A DNA stretch of 64,000 bases from Snodgrassella communis (GTDB taxonomy: Bacteria; Pseudomonadota; Gammaproteobacteria; Burkholderiales; Neisseriaceae), in assembly GCF_914768045.1 (NCBI RefSeq), contig NZ_CAJZCD010000001.1:62001-126000 (forward strand), read 5' to 3'. This document shows positions 49,440 through 58,299 of the stretch, one piece after another. Every line of letters begins with the position of its first letter. The stretch's first letter is position 1. The notes beneath the pieces are model-generated. The model was given only the letters and a program-made list of their open reading frames with translations. It was not told the origin of the DNA and did not search any database. Made by a program: the position numbers and the translations under genes.

Positions 49440-49856
49440 TTATGAATATCTGATGATGTAGCGCTCCAAGATATTTTTCAGATTACCTTTGTGCCATTTT
49501 GCTGCAACAATAAAATTGGGTACTTTAATTTGATATTTCTTTTGCTCAAAGGTAAATGTTATTTCTCCTCTGAAGATGCCTTTCTTGAAACTTAAATCGG
49601 AAACTTTTGTCATTGGGATAACGGTTATAGACTGCGTCAAATTGGCAGTTAGCGACAATCCAATCAAAATTATTTTTTCTGCATTGAAGTAGATAAGCAG
49701 ATGTTTAATACCTAAGGTTGCTAAGCCTGAAAATAGTGCATATTGCCACGCTTTGGCATTAATCATGCCATAGATTATTGATGAGCTATCAAAAGCTGGT
49801 AATTGATGCTGCTCAAAATAAGCTTTGATTTGTTCCAGTTTTAAGCCACTACTCAT
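49440..49856 (-). CDS. Hypothetical protein, possible PH-like fold
   Basis: A 138-residue protein with a hydrophobic stretch around 40-70 and a basic, strand-rich C-terminus. AGAGGA precedes the ATG. The alternation of strands ending in a helix is reminiscent of small bacterial PH-like domains, but I cannot name the family. It stands alone. Confidence 0.6.
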   Translation of the reverse strand: MSSGLKLEQIKAYFEQHQLPAFDSSSIIYGMINAKAWQYALFSGLATLGIKHLLIYFNAEKIILIGLSLTANLTQSITVIPMTKVSDLSFKKGIFRGEITFTFEQKKYQIKVPNFIVAAKWHKGNLKNILERYIIRYS

Positions 49857-50154
49857 AGAGAAATTTCCTCTGTTACAAAGATTATACTTAGAATGAATAT
49901 TCTATTCATGTAAACATGATTTGTATAGCTGAGAAACGCTGAATCAAAAAATATATTTATCATATTGGTTGATATGATTCAGCACTGTATTACGGTTTTG
50001 AGTAATGTGTTATTTATGCTGTATACATCTGGCTTTGTAGTTTGATGATCATCTGTGAACCATGTTTAAATAAAACAGGTTTGGTATAAATTTTAATAGG
50101 ATGAAAAGCTGCTCGTTGCAGGTGTTGTGTATCAATAAGTATTGGAGATTGAGT
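49857..50154. other. Intergenic gap
   Basis: About 300 bases of AT-rich DNA before the DnaA-box cluster. Nothing recognised. Confidence 0.45.
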
Positions 50155-50345
50155 TTATCCACAAAAAAAGATGATTTATGCCGCATTTGCCTAGTCTTTT
50201 GCCAGTTGGGTTATGAACAGGTGTGATGTATTGGGATAAATACACATTATTCCTGTCATTACTGGGATGTTATTGCATATAAACTGTGGATAAGTAATTT
50301 AGACCATTGTTACTTATAAATTAAATTTAATTGATTAAATTTTAG
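50155..50345. promoter_or_regulatory. DnaA-box cluster with adjacent AT-rich tract
   Basis: Two perfect DnaA boxes in opposite orientation: TTATCCACA at 50155-50163 and its complement TGTGGATAA at 50285-50293. A one-mismatch-type box TTATGAACA lies between at 50211-50219. The second box runs into a very AT-rich stretch (about 50294-50345) that resembles a DNA-unwinding element. It could be an origin, a DnaA-titrating or reactivating site, or chance. No dnaA or dnaN gene is in the window. Confidence 0.45.
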
Positions 50346-50533
50346 GCAACAGTATGAGATAAGATTAGATTTCTTGTTTCCTGTCTGTTAATGACTTGTA
50401 CATGGGAGGATAATCGGGACATAGCATACCTGTAATTAAGATTTGAATTTTCTGATCATACAACCGCCCGATCAGTTTTCAGGTGTGTAATTCTGACTTT
50501 ATTGCAGGAAAATAACCAATAGCAGCCCAAAAG

Positions 50534-50560
50534 AAAAAGCTGCCTTACATGCAAGGCAGC
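50534..50560 (-). terminator. Rho-independent terminator of pnp
   Basis: GCTGCCTT and AAGGCAGC with a six-base loop, followed by a T run on the minus strand. The right arm overlaps an exact DNA-uptake-type 12-mer. Confidence 0.9.
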
Positions 50561-50565
50561 CTGAA
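50554..50565. repeat. DNA-uptake-sequence-like 12-mer
   Basis: AGGCAGCCTGAA, identical to the uptake dialect I recall for Kingella (AG-kingDUS), placed in the pnp terminator, where Neisseriaceae often carry these words. I saw only this one exact copy in the window. Confidence 0.5.
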
Positions 50566-50582
50566 AGATTGAATACTGATAA

Positions 50583-52706
50583 TCAGTTTTCAGCTGGTTT
50601 GAATTCCTGTGGTGCTTTTTCCAGCAGTGCTTTGATAGATAAACGCACGCGGCCGCGATCGTCGATTTCCAGTGCTTTTACTTTTACTTGCTGGCCTATC
50701 TGTAGATAATCGCTGACATTTTTTACCCGCTCATGTGAAATCTGGCTAATGTGTACTAGGCCATCTTTACCCGGCATTACGGATACGATTGCACCAACAT
50801 TATTATCCAGAATCTTGATTACGGTACCTTCGTACACTTTACCTACTTCTACTTCTGCGGTGATGGCTTCAATACGGCGTTTGGCTGCTTCTCCCGCTTC
50901 ACTGGTGCTGGCAGCTATGGTGATGGTGCCATCTTCGGCAATGTTGATTTCGGTGCCGGTTTCAGCCGTTAATGCACGAATGGTTTCGCCGCCTTTTCCA
51001 ATGACATCGCGGATTTTGTCCTGATGGATTTTCATGGTAAATAAACGAGGTGCATGGGCAGATAATTCCTGCGGGCCTTCTACGGCTTGCTGCATCTGGC
51101 TGAGAATTTTCAGACGGGCTTCTTTGGCCTGAGCCAAGGCAATCTGCATGATTTCTTTGGTAATACCCTGAATTTTAATATCCATTTGTAAGGCAGTTAC
51201 ACCGGCAGTGGTACCGGCTACTTTGAAGTCCATATCACCAAGGTGGTCTTCATCACCTAGAATATCAGTCAGTACAGCAAATTTATTGCCGTCCAGTATC
51301 AAGCCCATAGCGATACCGGCAACATGGCTTTTCAGGGGTACGCCGGCATTGAGCAGACTCAGACAACCGGCACACACGCTGGCCATGGAAGAAGAACCGT
51401 TGGATTCGGTAATTTCTGATACCACTCGCATGGTATAGCTGAAATCTTCAACATCAGGCAAAACGGCCAGTAATGCGCGTTTTGCCAATCGGCCATGACC
51501 GATTTCGCGTCGTTTTGGCGCACCCATACGGCCTACTTCACCTGTGGAATAAGGTGGGAAGTTGTAGTGCAGCATAAAGCGATCGGTATATTCACCACTC
51601 AGGGCATCAATAATCTGCTCGTCGCGCTGGGTTCCTAAGGTAGCAGTAGCCAGTGACTGTGTTTCACCACGGGTAAACAGAGCGGAACCGTGGGTACGTG
51701 GCAATACGCCAGTTTGGATATTAATCGGGCGTACGGTACGGGTATCGCGGCCATCAATGCGTGGCTGGCCTTCGAGAATCTGGCCACGAACTACTTCTTT
51801 TTCCAGATCTTTGAAAATACCGCGAATCTGGTTAGCCAGTAAGGTATCGGTTTCTTCGGTAATCAGTGCTGCTTCTACGGCTGCCCAAGCTTCATCAAGC
51901 TTGGCTGTGCGTGCCTGTTTCTGTTTGATTTTAAATGCAGCATCAATGGTTGCTCCGGCCAGCTCGCGCACTTTGGCCTCCAGTGTTTCATCGGCTGCCG
52001 GCGGCTGCCAGTCCCATACTTCTGGATTTACTTCATCAGCAAATTCATTAATGGCGCGGATAGCTGCCTGCATCTGTTCATGTCCGAATACCACGGCACC
52101 AAGCATGGTTTCTTCTGACAGAACATCTGCTTCAGATTCCACCATCAGTACAGCTTTTTCTGTACCGGCCACTACCAGATCCAGTTGTGAACGGGTTAGC
52201 TGTGCTTTAGTGGGATTTAGGACATATTCACCATTTATATAACCCACGCGTGCAGCACCAATCGGGCCGGCAAAAGGTACGCCTGTTAGCAATAGTGCGG
52301 CTGAGGCACCTAGCATGGCCGGAATGTCTGAGTCGATTTCCGGATCAACTGATACGACCATGGCCACAATCTGGATATCGTTAAAGAAGCCCTCTGGAAA
52401 TAAAGGACGAATCGGGCGGTCAATCAGGCGGCTGGTTAGGATTTCTTTTTCGCTTTGTTTGCCTTCTCGCTTGAAAAAGCCACCCGGAATTTTACCGGCT
52501 GCGTAGGTACGTTCGAGATAGTCTACGGTAAGCGGGAAAAAATCCTGTCCGGGTTTGACTTCTTTAGCGGCAGTTACTGCCACCAGTACTACGGTGTCAC
52601 CCATGGAGATTTTTACGGCACCGGCAGCCTGACGGGCAATTTCACCGGTTTCCAATGTAACAGTCTGGTTTCCGTACTGGAATGTTTTAATATGTTTATT
52701 AAACAT
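50583..52706 (-). CDS. pnp: Polynucleotide phosphorylase
   Basis: A 3'-5' phosphorolytic exoribonuclease and part of the RNA degradosome. Two RNase PH domains, then the KH domain with [11 protein letters not shown] and a C-terminal S1 domain ([23 protein letters not shown], split around residue 635). 707 residues from the start at 52706 ([12 protein letters not shown]); the frame runs on to 52781 but lacks conservation there. A stem-loop in its leader (52752-52798) may be the autoregulatory RNase III site. rpsO, a common neighbour, lies 2.5 kb away across decayed plasmid DNA. Confidence 0.96.
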   Translation of the reverse strand: MFNKHIKTFQYGNQTVTLETGEIARQAAGAVKISMGDTVVLVAVTAAKEVKPGQDFFPLTVDYLERTYAAGKIPGGFFKREGKQSEKEILTSRLIDRPIRPLFPEGFFNDIQIVAMVVSVDPEIDSDIPAMLGASAALLLTGVPFAGPIGAARVGYINGEYVLNPTKAQLTRSQLDLVVAGTEKAVLMVESEADVLSEETMLGAVVFGHEQMQAAIRAINEFADEVNPEVWDWQPPAADETLEAKVRELAGATIDAAFKIKQKQARTAKLDEAWAAVEAALITEETDTLLANQIRGIFKDLEKEVVRGQILEGQPRIDGRDTRTVRPINIQTGVLPRTHGSALFTRGETQSLATATLGTQRDEQIIDALSGEYTDRFMLHYNFPPYSTGEVGRMGAPKRREIGHGRLAKRALLAVLPDVEDFSYTMRVVSEITESNGSSSMASVCAGCLSLLNAGVPLKSHVAGIAMGLILDGNKFAVLTDILGDEDHLGDMDFKVAGTTAGVTALQMDIKIQGITKEIMQIALAQAKEARLKILSQMQQAVEGPQELSAHAPRLFTMKIHQDKIRDVIGKGGETIRALTAETGTEINIAEDGTITIAASTSEAGEAAKRRIEAITAEVEVGKVYEGTVIKILDNNVGAIVSVMPGKDGLVHISQISHERVKNVSDYLQIGQQVKVKALEIDDRGRVRLSIKALLEKAPQEFKPAEN

Positions 52707-52751
52707 GCTGGACTTTCTGTTCTGAATTTTACAAAAGCCGCACCCGCTAAA

Positions 52752-52798
52752 AAACCTACCCATATATACGTAACTACACATTTACATGGGTAGGGTTT
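52752..52798 (-). promoter_or_regulatory. Leader stem-loop of pnp
   Basis: Arms 52752-52763 and 52786-52798 pair over 12 bases with one bulged base, 45 bases before the pnp ATG on the minus strand, and run into six T. In E. coli the pnp leader has an RNase III-cleaved stem through which PNPase limits its own synthesis; this could be the equivalent, or an attenuator. Confidence 0.65.
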
Positions 52799-53154
52799 CT
52801 GGCTGGGCGAAATTTGCAAAATGGTTATTAAATATGGTTTATACAGGTCTGTAATAACCACAAATACATTTTGTGTGTGGTCAAATTCTAACATATATTT
52901 TTTACCTTATCGCAAGCACGATGGGCTTGTGCTGGTATATAGCCATTTAATTCAGGTGTTTTTGGTCTTTTTATGCTGTAAATGCCAATATTTATTCAGA
53001 TGGCAAGGTTGTTTCTTGGTGTTATCTAGCTCATATTGATAAAATTTATTTACATATTAATGTAATTTATTTATATGTTAAAATAAATTTTATGTATGTA
53101 AATCATATTGGTTCAACCGGATTTGGCTGTACCTGTATTAATAAGGAACAATAT
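52799..53154. other. Divergent promoter region of pnp and yciA
   Basis: About 355 bases holding both promoters. No gene; the upstream extension of the thioesterase frame (53092-53154) has no ribosome site. Confidence 0.45.
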
Positions 53155-53730
53155 ATGTCTGAGCTTTTATATAAGAAACCAACTGATAGTGATGTGTTGT
53201 TATCAGTGGTGATGCATCCGGAAGATACCAATGCCAATAATACTATTTTCGGCGGGCGTATTCTGGCTTTGATGGATCAGGCTGCCTATGCCTGTGCCAG
53301 CAAGCACGCCCGTGCTGTAACGGTGACTGCGGCTATTAATACAGTTAATTTCCGCACACCGATTTATGTCGGCGATCTGGTATCCATTAAGGCACGGGTA
53401 AATTATGTAGGTAAATCATCTATGATGATTGGTATCCGTGTGGAGGCGGAAAATCTGATTACCGGTGAAGTACGCCATAGTAATTCCAGTTATTTCACTA
53501 TGGTAGCGATTGATTCTTCCACCAGCAAACCGCAAACTGTGCCCGGTCTGATTCTGGAAACGCCCAATGATGTACGCCGCTTTGTGCGCTCATATGCGCG
53601 TAAAATGGAACAACAGGAAAGTCTGAAAGAGTTTCAGGTTAAAACCTTTCATTTAAATAAAGATCATCTGGATTGGTGTCAGACGCAGAATGCGCAGCTA
53701 AATGCTGATTTGTATAATAAAATAGAATAA
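53155..53730 (+). CDS. Acyl-CoA thioesterase, YciA-type hotdog fold
   Basis: Hydrolyses acyl-CoA esters. A 191-residue hotdog-fold protein with the family core NANNTIFGGRILALMDQAAY near residues 25-44, in which the Asn and the Gly-Gly are typical of the acyl-CoA hydrolase (Acot/YciA) group. AAGGAA lies six bases before the ATG at 53155. The C-terminal extension beyond the hotdog domain is longer than in E. coli YciA. Monocistronic; no terminator seen. Confidence 0.88.
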   Translation: MSELLYKKPTDSDVLLSVVMHPEDTNANNTIFGGRILALMDQAAYACASKHARAVTVTAAINTVNFRTPIYVGDLVSIKARVNYVGKSSMMIGIRVEAENLITGEVRHSNSSYFTMVAIDSSTSKPQTVPGLILETPNDVRRFVRSYARKMEQQESLKEFQVKTFHLNKDHLDWCQTQNAQLNADLYNKIE

Positions 53731-53826
53731 TACAGTTTTGTTTGCACTTCTCTTCTGCCGATGTGTAGTATTGATCTTTCAGCCGTGATTCAAGGCTATT
53801 TGCTCTACTTATCACCATCTCCCTGT

Positions 53827-54115
53827 CTGGCGTTATTGCACAATCGCCAGTATGGATTTGAAATTAATGACTTTAGAGAATTTTTTAGCTATTGGCGACA
53901 GATACAAAAAAATTAGTAGCCTTAAAGGATTCGTAATTGCTCCAGCAGTTGAATAAATCAATGCCAATACTGATTTTAATATTGATATTTCATTTAGAAA
54001 ATGTAAGCGCGAAATACGCTGGGTACGGCTAAGCTTTAACCAAAAACAGGAAGCCAAAGTATTTAGCGTGCAAGGTATTAGTTATCGTGCTTATGCCGCT
54101 GCCTGCTCTTTCTGA
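53827..54115 (+). pseudogene. Rep_3-family plasmid replication initiator relic
   Basis: Reading the + strand across one frameshift and one stop recovers the C-terminal winged helix of a Rep_3 (RepB/RepA-type) initiator. The pieces are YGFEINDFREFF, GDRYKKISSLKGFVIAPAVE, then INANTDFNIDISFRKCKRE and IRWVRLSFNQKQEAK. They fit the usual sequence of blocks: an LRelLgi strand, Y..f.dFk..Vi.paikEIN, .Td..v......gR.v..i.F.....k. The N-terminal half is not found. It implies that a small plasmid once integrated here. Confidence 0.65.
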
Positions 54116-54275
54116 CAGAAGATAAAACGTGACTTGAAACAGGGACGCTAGAACAATTACAAGCTGTCTGTATCATAAGCGAGCTATTAAATTTTATGGT
54201 ACATGCTGAAGCGTGATTAAGTCATAGACTGTAAGCTAAATAACAACAAGACCCTGTTTAGGACTTTATTTAATT

Positions 54276-54608
54276 TCACACAGATTTTGCAGCTTGTTTC
54301 TGTTCATATCGCGCTATCTCATTATCAAATTCTTGTTTTTCTTGTTTGATCCTTTCAACAACAACGGAATAATCAGTACCTTGTAAATAAGGTGGTGCTA
54401 ATTCAGGACACAGATTATAGACAAGCATATTTATGTTAATCATATTACCTAAAGCTGCTCCACATGCATGAACTGTTAGATCAGGGTAAAAATGATATTT
54501 ATGTCGTAGATCAAGAGCAAATTGATCAAGAGCCTTACCTAATTCATTAGCTCTCTGGTTAATCTCAACTAGTTGCTCATGAGAAAATTCTGATTTGTCC
54601 ATACCCAT
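54276..54608 (-). CDS. Unknown protein, coupled to the upstream small gene
   Basis: A 110-residue soluble helical protein (EQLVEINQRANELGKALDQF, then a less charged middle with two cysteines, then a Glu/Gln/Lys-rich coil). Its ATG at 54608 shares a base with the stop of the preceding gene (TAATG), so translation is coupled. A later ATG at 54602 is possible. No family recognised. It sits beside a plasmid initiator relic, so it may be plasmid cargo. Confidence 0.6.
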   Translation of the reverse strand: MGMDKSEFSHEQLVEINQRANELGKALDQFALDLRHKYHFYPDLTVHACGAALGNMININMLVYNLCPELAPPYLQGTDYSVVVERIKQEKQEFDNEIARYEQKQAAKSV

Positions 54609-54829
54609 TACCAATGATGATTCGCTGCCCCGCCAGGTAAGTCAAAAATACCTCCACTAGCAGAACCAAGACAATACATATAGACCGCATAACACTGATG
54701 AAACCCTATATTAGCAATAAGGCCTTCAGTACAGCGATTATATTGCTGGCTGCACCGGTTAAGCTGACTTACTGATAAGCGCAGCAATCCTTCATTATCT
54801 TGTTTTTGATTCTGTTTCTTACTACTCAA
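54608..54829 (-). CDS. Unknown small Cys-containing protein, start uncertain
   Basis: Up to 73 residues, with four cysteines and a C-terminal GGIFDLPGGAANHHW. The only start in the frame is TTG at 54829 with no ribosome site, although codons upstream (to a stop) read like a hydrophobic secretion signal. About 100 bases upstream, in another frame, a good GGAGG and ATG begin a signal peptide that is cut by a stop. The gene may thus be a frameshifted secreted protein rather than an intact one. Confidence 0.4.
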   Translation of the reverse strand: MSSKKQNQKQDNEGLLRLSVSQLNRCSQQYNRCTEGLIANIGFHQCYAVYMYCLGSASGGIFDLPGGAANHHW

Positions 54830-54853
54830 TATACTAGCTACAAGAATGCTTTT

Positions 54854-54929
54854 AGTCAGCAGTGGTAGCAGTTACTGCTGATATACTTAAAGCTACCAGT
54901 ATTGATCAAGAAATTAAACGCTTTAACAT
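54854..54929 (-). pseudogene. Interrupted signal-peptide start
   Basis: A perfect GGAGG lies seven bases before the ATG at 54929. The frame reads MLKRLIS, a stop, then SILVALSISAVTATTAD and a second stop: the shape of a secretion signal broken by a nonsense codon. The frame does not join the 73-codon gene downstream without a shift. Confidence 0.45.
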
Positions 54930-55228
54930 CAAAATTCCTCCTATTTGCTGGAAAATAGGTAAATTTATAGTAAATCGAATTAAAATAGAAATCAATAAGT
55001 TGACGTTTATTTTGTTTCAATCTTGTCACATACTTGGTTCGTCATCATCCCTATCATTACTCGGCGCAATCGCAACCCTTTTAGTTTTTTTCTGGTCAAA
55101 TATCCTGTCGCACGTTCAACCTATTCTCTACCGTTGTTTTAAGCTTGTTATAGACATTCCGAAGGCTGTCTATGCCTCGGCCAATTGCCATTGTTAATCG
55201 CTCAAAGTAGTAAGGTATGATAAGGTAT

Positions 55229-55260
55229 AAAAAAGCCGTCTTTAAAAAGACGGCTTTTTT
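55229..55260. terminator. Rho-independent terminator of rpsO
   Basis: Perfect 15-base arms (AAAAAAGCCGTCTTT with its complement) and a two-base loop; it works on both strands and lies 17 bases past the rpsO stop. Confidence 0.93.
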
Positions 55261-55277
55261 GGTCAAACGGGATATGC

Positions 55278-55544
55278 TTATTTACGCAGACCCAGACGAG
55301 CAATCAGTTCGCGATAGGTATCCGGTTTGGTGCGACGGATATACGCCAGCAAACGACGACGGGCACTTACCATTTTCAACAGACCACGACGGCTGTGGTG
55401 ATCTTTTGGGTTGGCTTTGAAGTGGCCAGTCAGGTCATTAATACGGAAAGTTAATAACGCGATTTGTACTTCAGAAGAACCGGTATCACCTTCAGTACGC
55501 TGATAATCTTTAACGATTTGTGCTTTTTGTTCAACAGTTAACAT
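55278..55544 (-). CDS. rpsO: Ribosomal protein S15
   Basis: An 88-residue protein of the 30S platform that binds 16S r[20 protein letters not shown] and [20 protein letters not shown] are the family hallmarks. AAAGAG precedes the ATG. It follows truB by 89 bases and ends at a strong terminator, so truB and rpsO form an operon without pnp. Confidence 0.97.
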   Translation of the reverse strand: MLTVEQKAQIVKDYQRTEGDTGSSEVQIALLTFRINDLTGHFKANPKDHHSRRGLLKMVSARRRLLAYIRRTKPDTYRELIARLGLRK

Positions 55545-55633
55545 GTAATTTACTCTTTAAAAAAGCCTTGCGGCAGACAAGTTGGCCAAGCTAATCATAA
55601 TGTGATTAACAACTACCAACTCCAGATACGTAT

Positions 55634-56557
55634 TTAACCGGCAGAAGCGGTATTCATCAGACGCAGTACTTTCAAGCGCCGGCTGGCTTCCTGATATTGC
55701 ACTAATCCGATAAAACGCCCATTAGCAGCATAAATACGCAAGGGGCACATTGTGCCATAATTTTGCTCGGAATGCACGGCTATGCCATGTTGTAACTGCA
55801 AAATATCCTTATCTGTCAGGGTAACAGCAGTAAAATGTTGCACCAGCACATCACAGGGTAAGAGCCAGTTATCACGTGTTACTTCATCTGCGCTGCTGAT
55901 GGCAGCCAGTGAATATGTGTCTTCAATTGCAAAACCAGCCGTAGCAATACGCCGCAAAGCGGTCAGATGCGCTACTGTGCCCATGTGTCTGGCCATATCT
56001 TCGGCCAGAGTACGGATATAGGTTCCTTTGCTGCAACGCACACTTATTACTAGTCTGGGAAAGGCAAATTCCAGAATATCTATCTGGTAAATAGTCACCT
56101 GCCGGCTTTTACGTTCGATGGTGATGCCGGCACGGGCATATTCATACAGCGGTTTACCCTGATGTTTGATGGCAGAGTACATGGGCGGGGTTTGGCTAAT
56201 TTCACCGCTAAAAGCCATGATTGCCGCCTGTATCTGTTCTAGTGTGATGCTGGTATCCGCAGTGGCTACAACTTCACCCTCAGTATCGCCGGTGCTGGTA
56301 GCCACGCCTAACTGCAAAGTGGCTATATAAGCTTTGTCGGCATCCAGTAAATACTGGGCAAATTTGGTGGCTTCGCCAAAACACACAGGCAACAGGCCTG
56401 TAGCCAGCGGATCGAGTACACCGGTGTGTCCGGCCTTGGCTGCGCCATATAAGAATCGTGCCCGCTGTAAAGCGCTGTTACTACTCATACCGCTGTCTTT
56501 ATCCAGCAGCAGCACTCCGTTAAGGGCGCGTTTGCGCCGGCTAATCTGGGTATTCAT
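55634..56557 (-). CDS. truB: tRNA pseudouridine-55 synthase TruB
   Basis: Makes pseudouridine 55 in the T-loop of tRNAs. The catalytic aspartate is Asp49 in HTGVLDPLATGLLP; 307 residues is normal. It precedes rpsO as in many bacteria; the usual upstream rbfA is not in the window. Confidence 0.95.
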   Translation of the reverse strand: MNTQISRRKRALNGVLLLDKDSGMSSNSALQRARFLYGAAKAGHTGVLDPLATGLLPVCFGEATKFAQYLLDADKAYIATLQLGVATSTGDTEGEVVATADTSITLEQIQAAIMAFSGEISQTPPMYSAIKHQGKPLYEYARAGITIERKSRQVTIYQIDILEFAFPRLVISVRCSKGTYIRTLAEDMARHMGTVAHLTALRRIATAGFAIEDTYSLAAISSADEVTRDNWLLPCDVLVQHFTAVTLTDKDILQLQHGIAVHSEQNYGTMCPLRIYAANGRFIGLVQYQEASRRLKVLRLMNTASAG

Positions 56558-57219
56558 GATGGTTATGATCTGGTTTCTGAGTGATCGAGCGTGCGCATCA
56601 TACCATGCTTTATATGGCTGTTTGTGCCTTAAAGGTTACAGGTTTGCAACCAGCTCTTTTTCACAGTTTTTCGAAACCGGATCCGGCTATCATTAATACA
56701 TAGCTGTGCTTGTGCGCAAACGGGTATGACAGATGCTGTTTACGTTTAGAATGGATAACTTTGCATATTGATTTATTTGTTTAATTCTGGTTTAGCTGTG
56801 GTTATAATGACGTTGGTGCATATTGGCTGATTTGTATTTTAATGCTAATCAGTTAGAAACGAATAGTTAAAACTTATTACAAATTCTTCTGCATATATTG
56901 TATCTGGCTGTAATTAAATCTTACGCAACAGCTTTGTTAGAGTTACAATTATTTAAGTTTTACTGCTGGTAATACATTAATACATCTGTCAGAATAGTTG
57001 CCAGAGCACTACTACACTGAGTCCTGATTTAAATGGCAATTTGCTTGTTTGATGGAGTCAGTTGTCCCATCAGATAATTAACTAGCCATGTTGATTATGG
57101 ATGATATCTATACTGGTAGTGATTCTGGCCGGCAATTGATTTTTAGTTGTACCGGTCTGTCTGATAACAGAAATAAACAGGCCAAACACTTCTATCTTTA
57201 CTGATGAAAAGGGTTCATT
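56558..57219. other. Divergent intergenic region upstream of truB and adhP
   Basis: About 660 bases of AT-rich DNA. A GGTTATAATG near 56800 is a possible -10 box. No gene, repeat or relic recognised. Confidence 0.45.
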
Positions 57220-58233
57220 ATGAAAGCAGCCGTAGTAACAAAAGACAAAAAAGTTGCCATTCAGGACAAAGCTGTACGTCCTCTGAAAGCGAATGAAGCG
57301 TTACTGAAAATGGAATGTTGCGGGGTTTGTCACACTGATTTGCATGTTAAAAATGCAGATTTTGGTGACGTTACCGGTGTCACTCTGGGACATGAAGGTA
57401 TCGGGGTGGTTACTGCTGTAGGTGAAGATGTTACTTCTTTAAAAGTAGGTGACCGCGCCAGTGTTGCCTGGTTCTTTGAAGGCTGCGGACATTGTGAATA
57501 TTGTAATAGCGGTCGCGAAACATTCTGCCGGGAAGTTAAAAATGCCGGTTATACTGTAGACGGTGGTATGGCAGAAGAATGTATTGTGGTTGCTGATTAT
57601 GCAGTTAAGGTACCAGATGGTCTGAGTTCTGAGGCAGCCAGCAGCATTACCTGTGCTGGTGTCACTACTTACAAGGCAATTAAGGTTTCTCATATTCAGC
57701 CTGGCCAGTGGATTGCGATTTATGGTCTGGGCGGTTTGGGTAATCTGGCGCTGCAATATGCGAAGAATGTATTCAATGCTAAAGTGATTGCTATTGATGT
57801 AAACGATAAGCAACTTGAACTGGCGCGGGAAATGGGTGCAGATATGACCTTAAATCCGGCCAAGGAAAAGGTAGAAGACATTATTCAGGAAAAAGTGGGC
57901 GGTGCTTATGCAGCTGTGGTTACTGCGGTAGCCAAATCAGCCTTTAATTCTGCTGTGGCTGCTGTACGTGCAGGCGGACGCATTGTCGCTGTGGCACTGC
58001 CAGTAGATACTATGGATTTGAATATTCCACGTCTGGTACTGGATGGCATTGAGGTAGTTGGTTCTCTGGTAGGTACACGTGAAGATTTACGTGAAGCATT
58101 CCAATTTGGTGCTGAAGGTAAAGTGGTACCGAAAGTAACTTTGCGCCCTCTTGAAGACATCAATGATATTTTTGATGAAATGACTGCCGGTAAATTCACT
58201 GGCCGTATGGTGATTGATTTCAAAAATGCCTGA
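57220..58233 (+). CDS. adhP: Zinc-dependent alcohol dehydrogenase (AdhP type)
   Basis: Interconverts primary alcohols and aldehydes with NAD. The catalytic zinc ligands Cys37 (CGVCHTDLH) and His59 (GHEGIGVV) are present. The structural zinc is held by Cys89, Cys92, Cys95 and Cys103 ([15 protein letters not shown]), and [14 protein letters not shown] forms the cofactor fold. 337 residues, as in the propanol-preferring AdhP group. AAGGG precedes the ATG. Monocistronic. Confidence 0.93.
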   Translation: MKAAVVTKDKKVAIQDKAVRPLKANEALLKMECCGVCHTDLHVKNADFGDVTGVTLGHEGIGVVTAVGEDVTSLKVGDRASVAWFFEGCGHCEYCNSGRETFCREVKNAGYTVDGGMAEECIVVADYAVKVPDGLSSEAASSITCAGVTTYKAIKVSHIQPGQWIAIYGLGGLGNLALQYAKNVFNAKVIAIDVNDKQLELAREMGADMTLNPAKEKVEDIIQEKVGGAYAAVVTAVAKSAFNSAVAAVRAGGRIVAVALPVDTMDLNIPRLVLDGIEVVGSLVGTREDLREAFQFGAEGKVVPKVTLRPLEDINDIFDEMTAGKFTGRMVIDFKNA

Positions 58234-58248
58234 TCCAAGCTGATCACT

Positions 58249-58280
58249 AAAAAAGCCATAGTTTTACTATGGCTTTTTTT
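58249..58280. terminator. Bidirectional terminator between adhP and nagZ
   Basis: AAAAAAGCCATAGT and ACTATGGCTTTTTT around a short T loop, between convergent genes. Confidence 0.93.
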
Positions 58281-58299
58281 ATTAATAGAAATTCGATGA

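Noticed and set aside
53833-54057. 74-codon minus-strand frame
   Set aside because: It lies antisense to the Rep_3 relic, whose motifs are on the other strand.
54862-55197. 111-codon + strand frame with hydrophobic stretch
   Set aside because: The strand and frame show no family, and the minus strand holds a better ribosome site and signal-peptide start; hydrophobicity comes from AT-rich composition.
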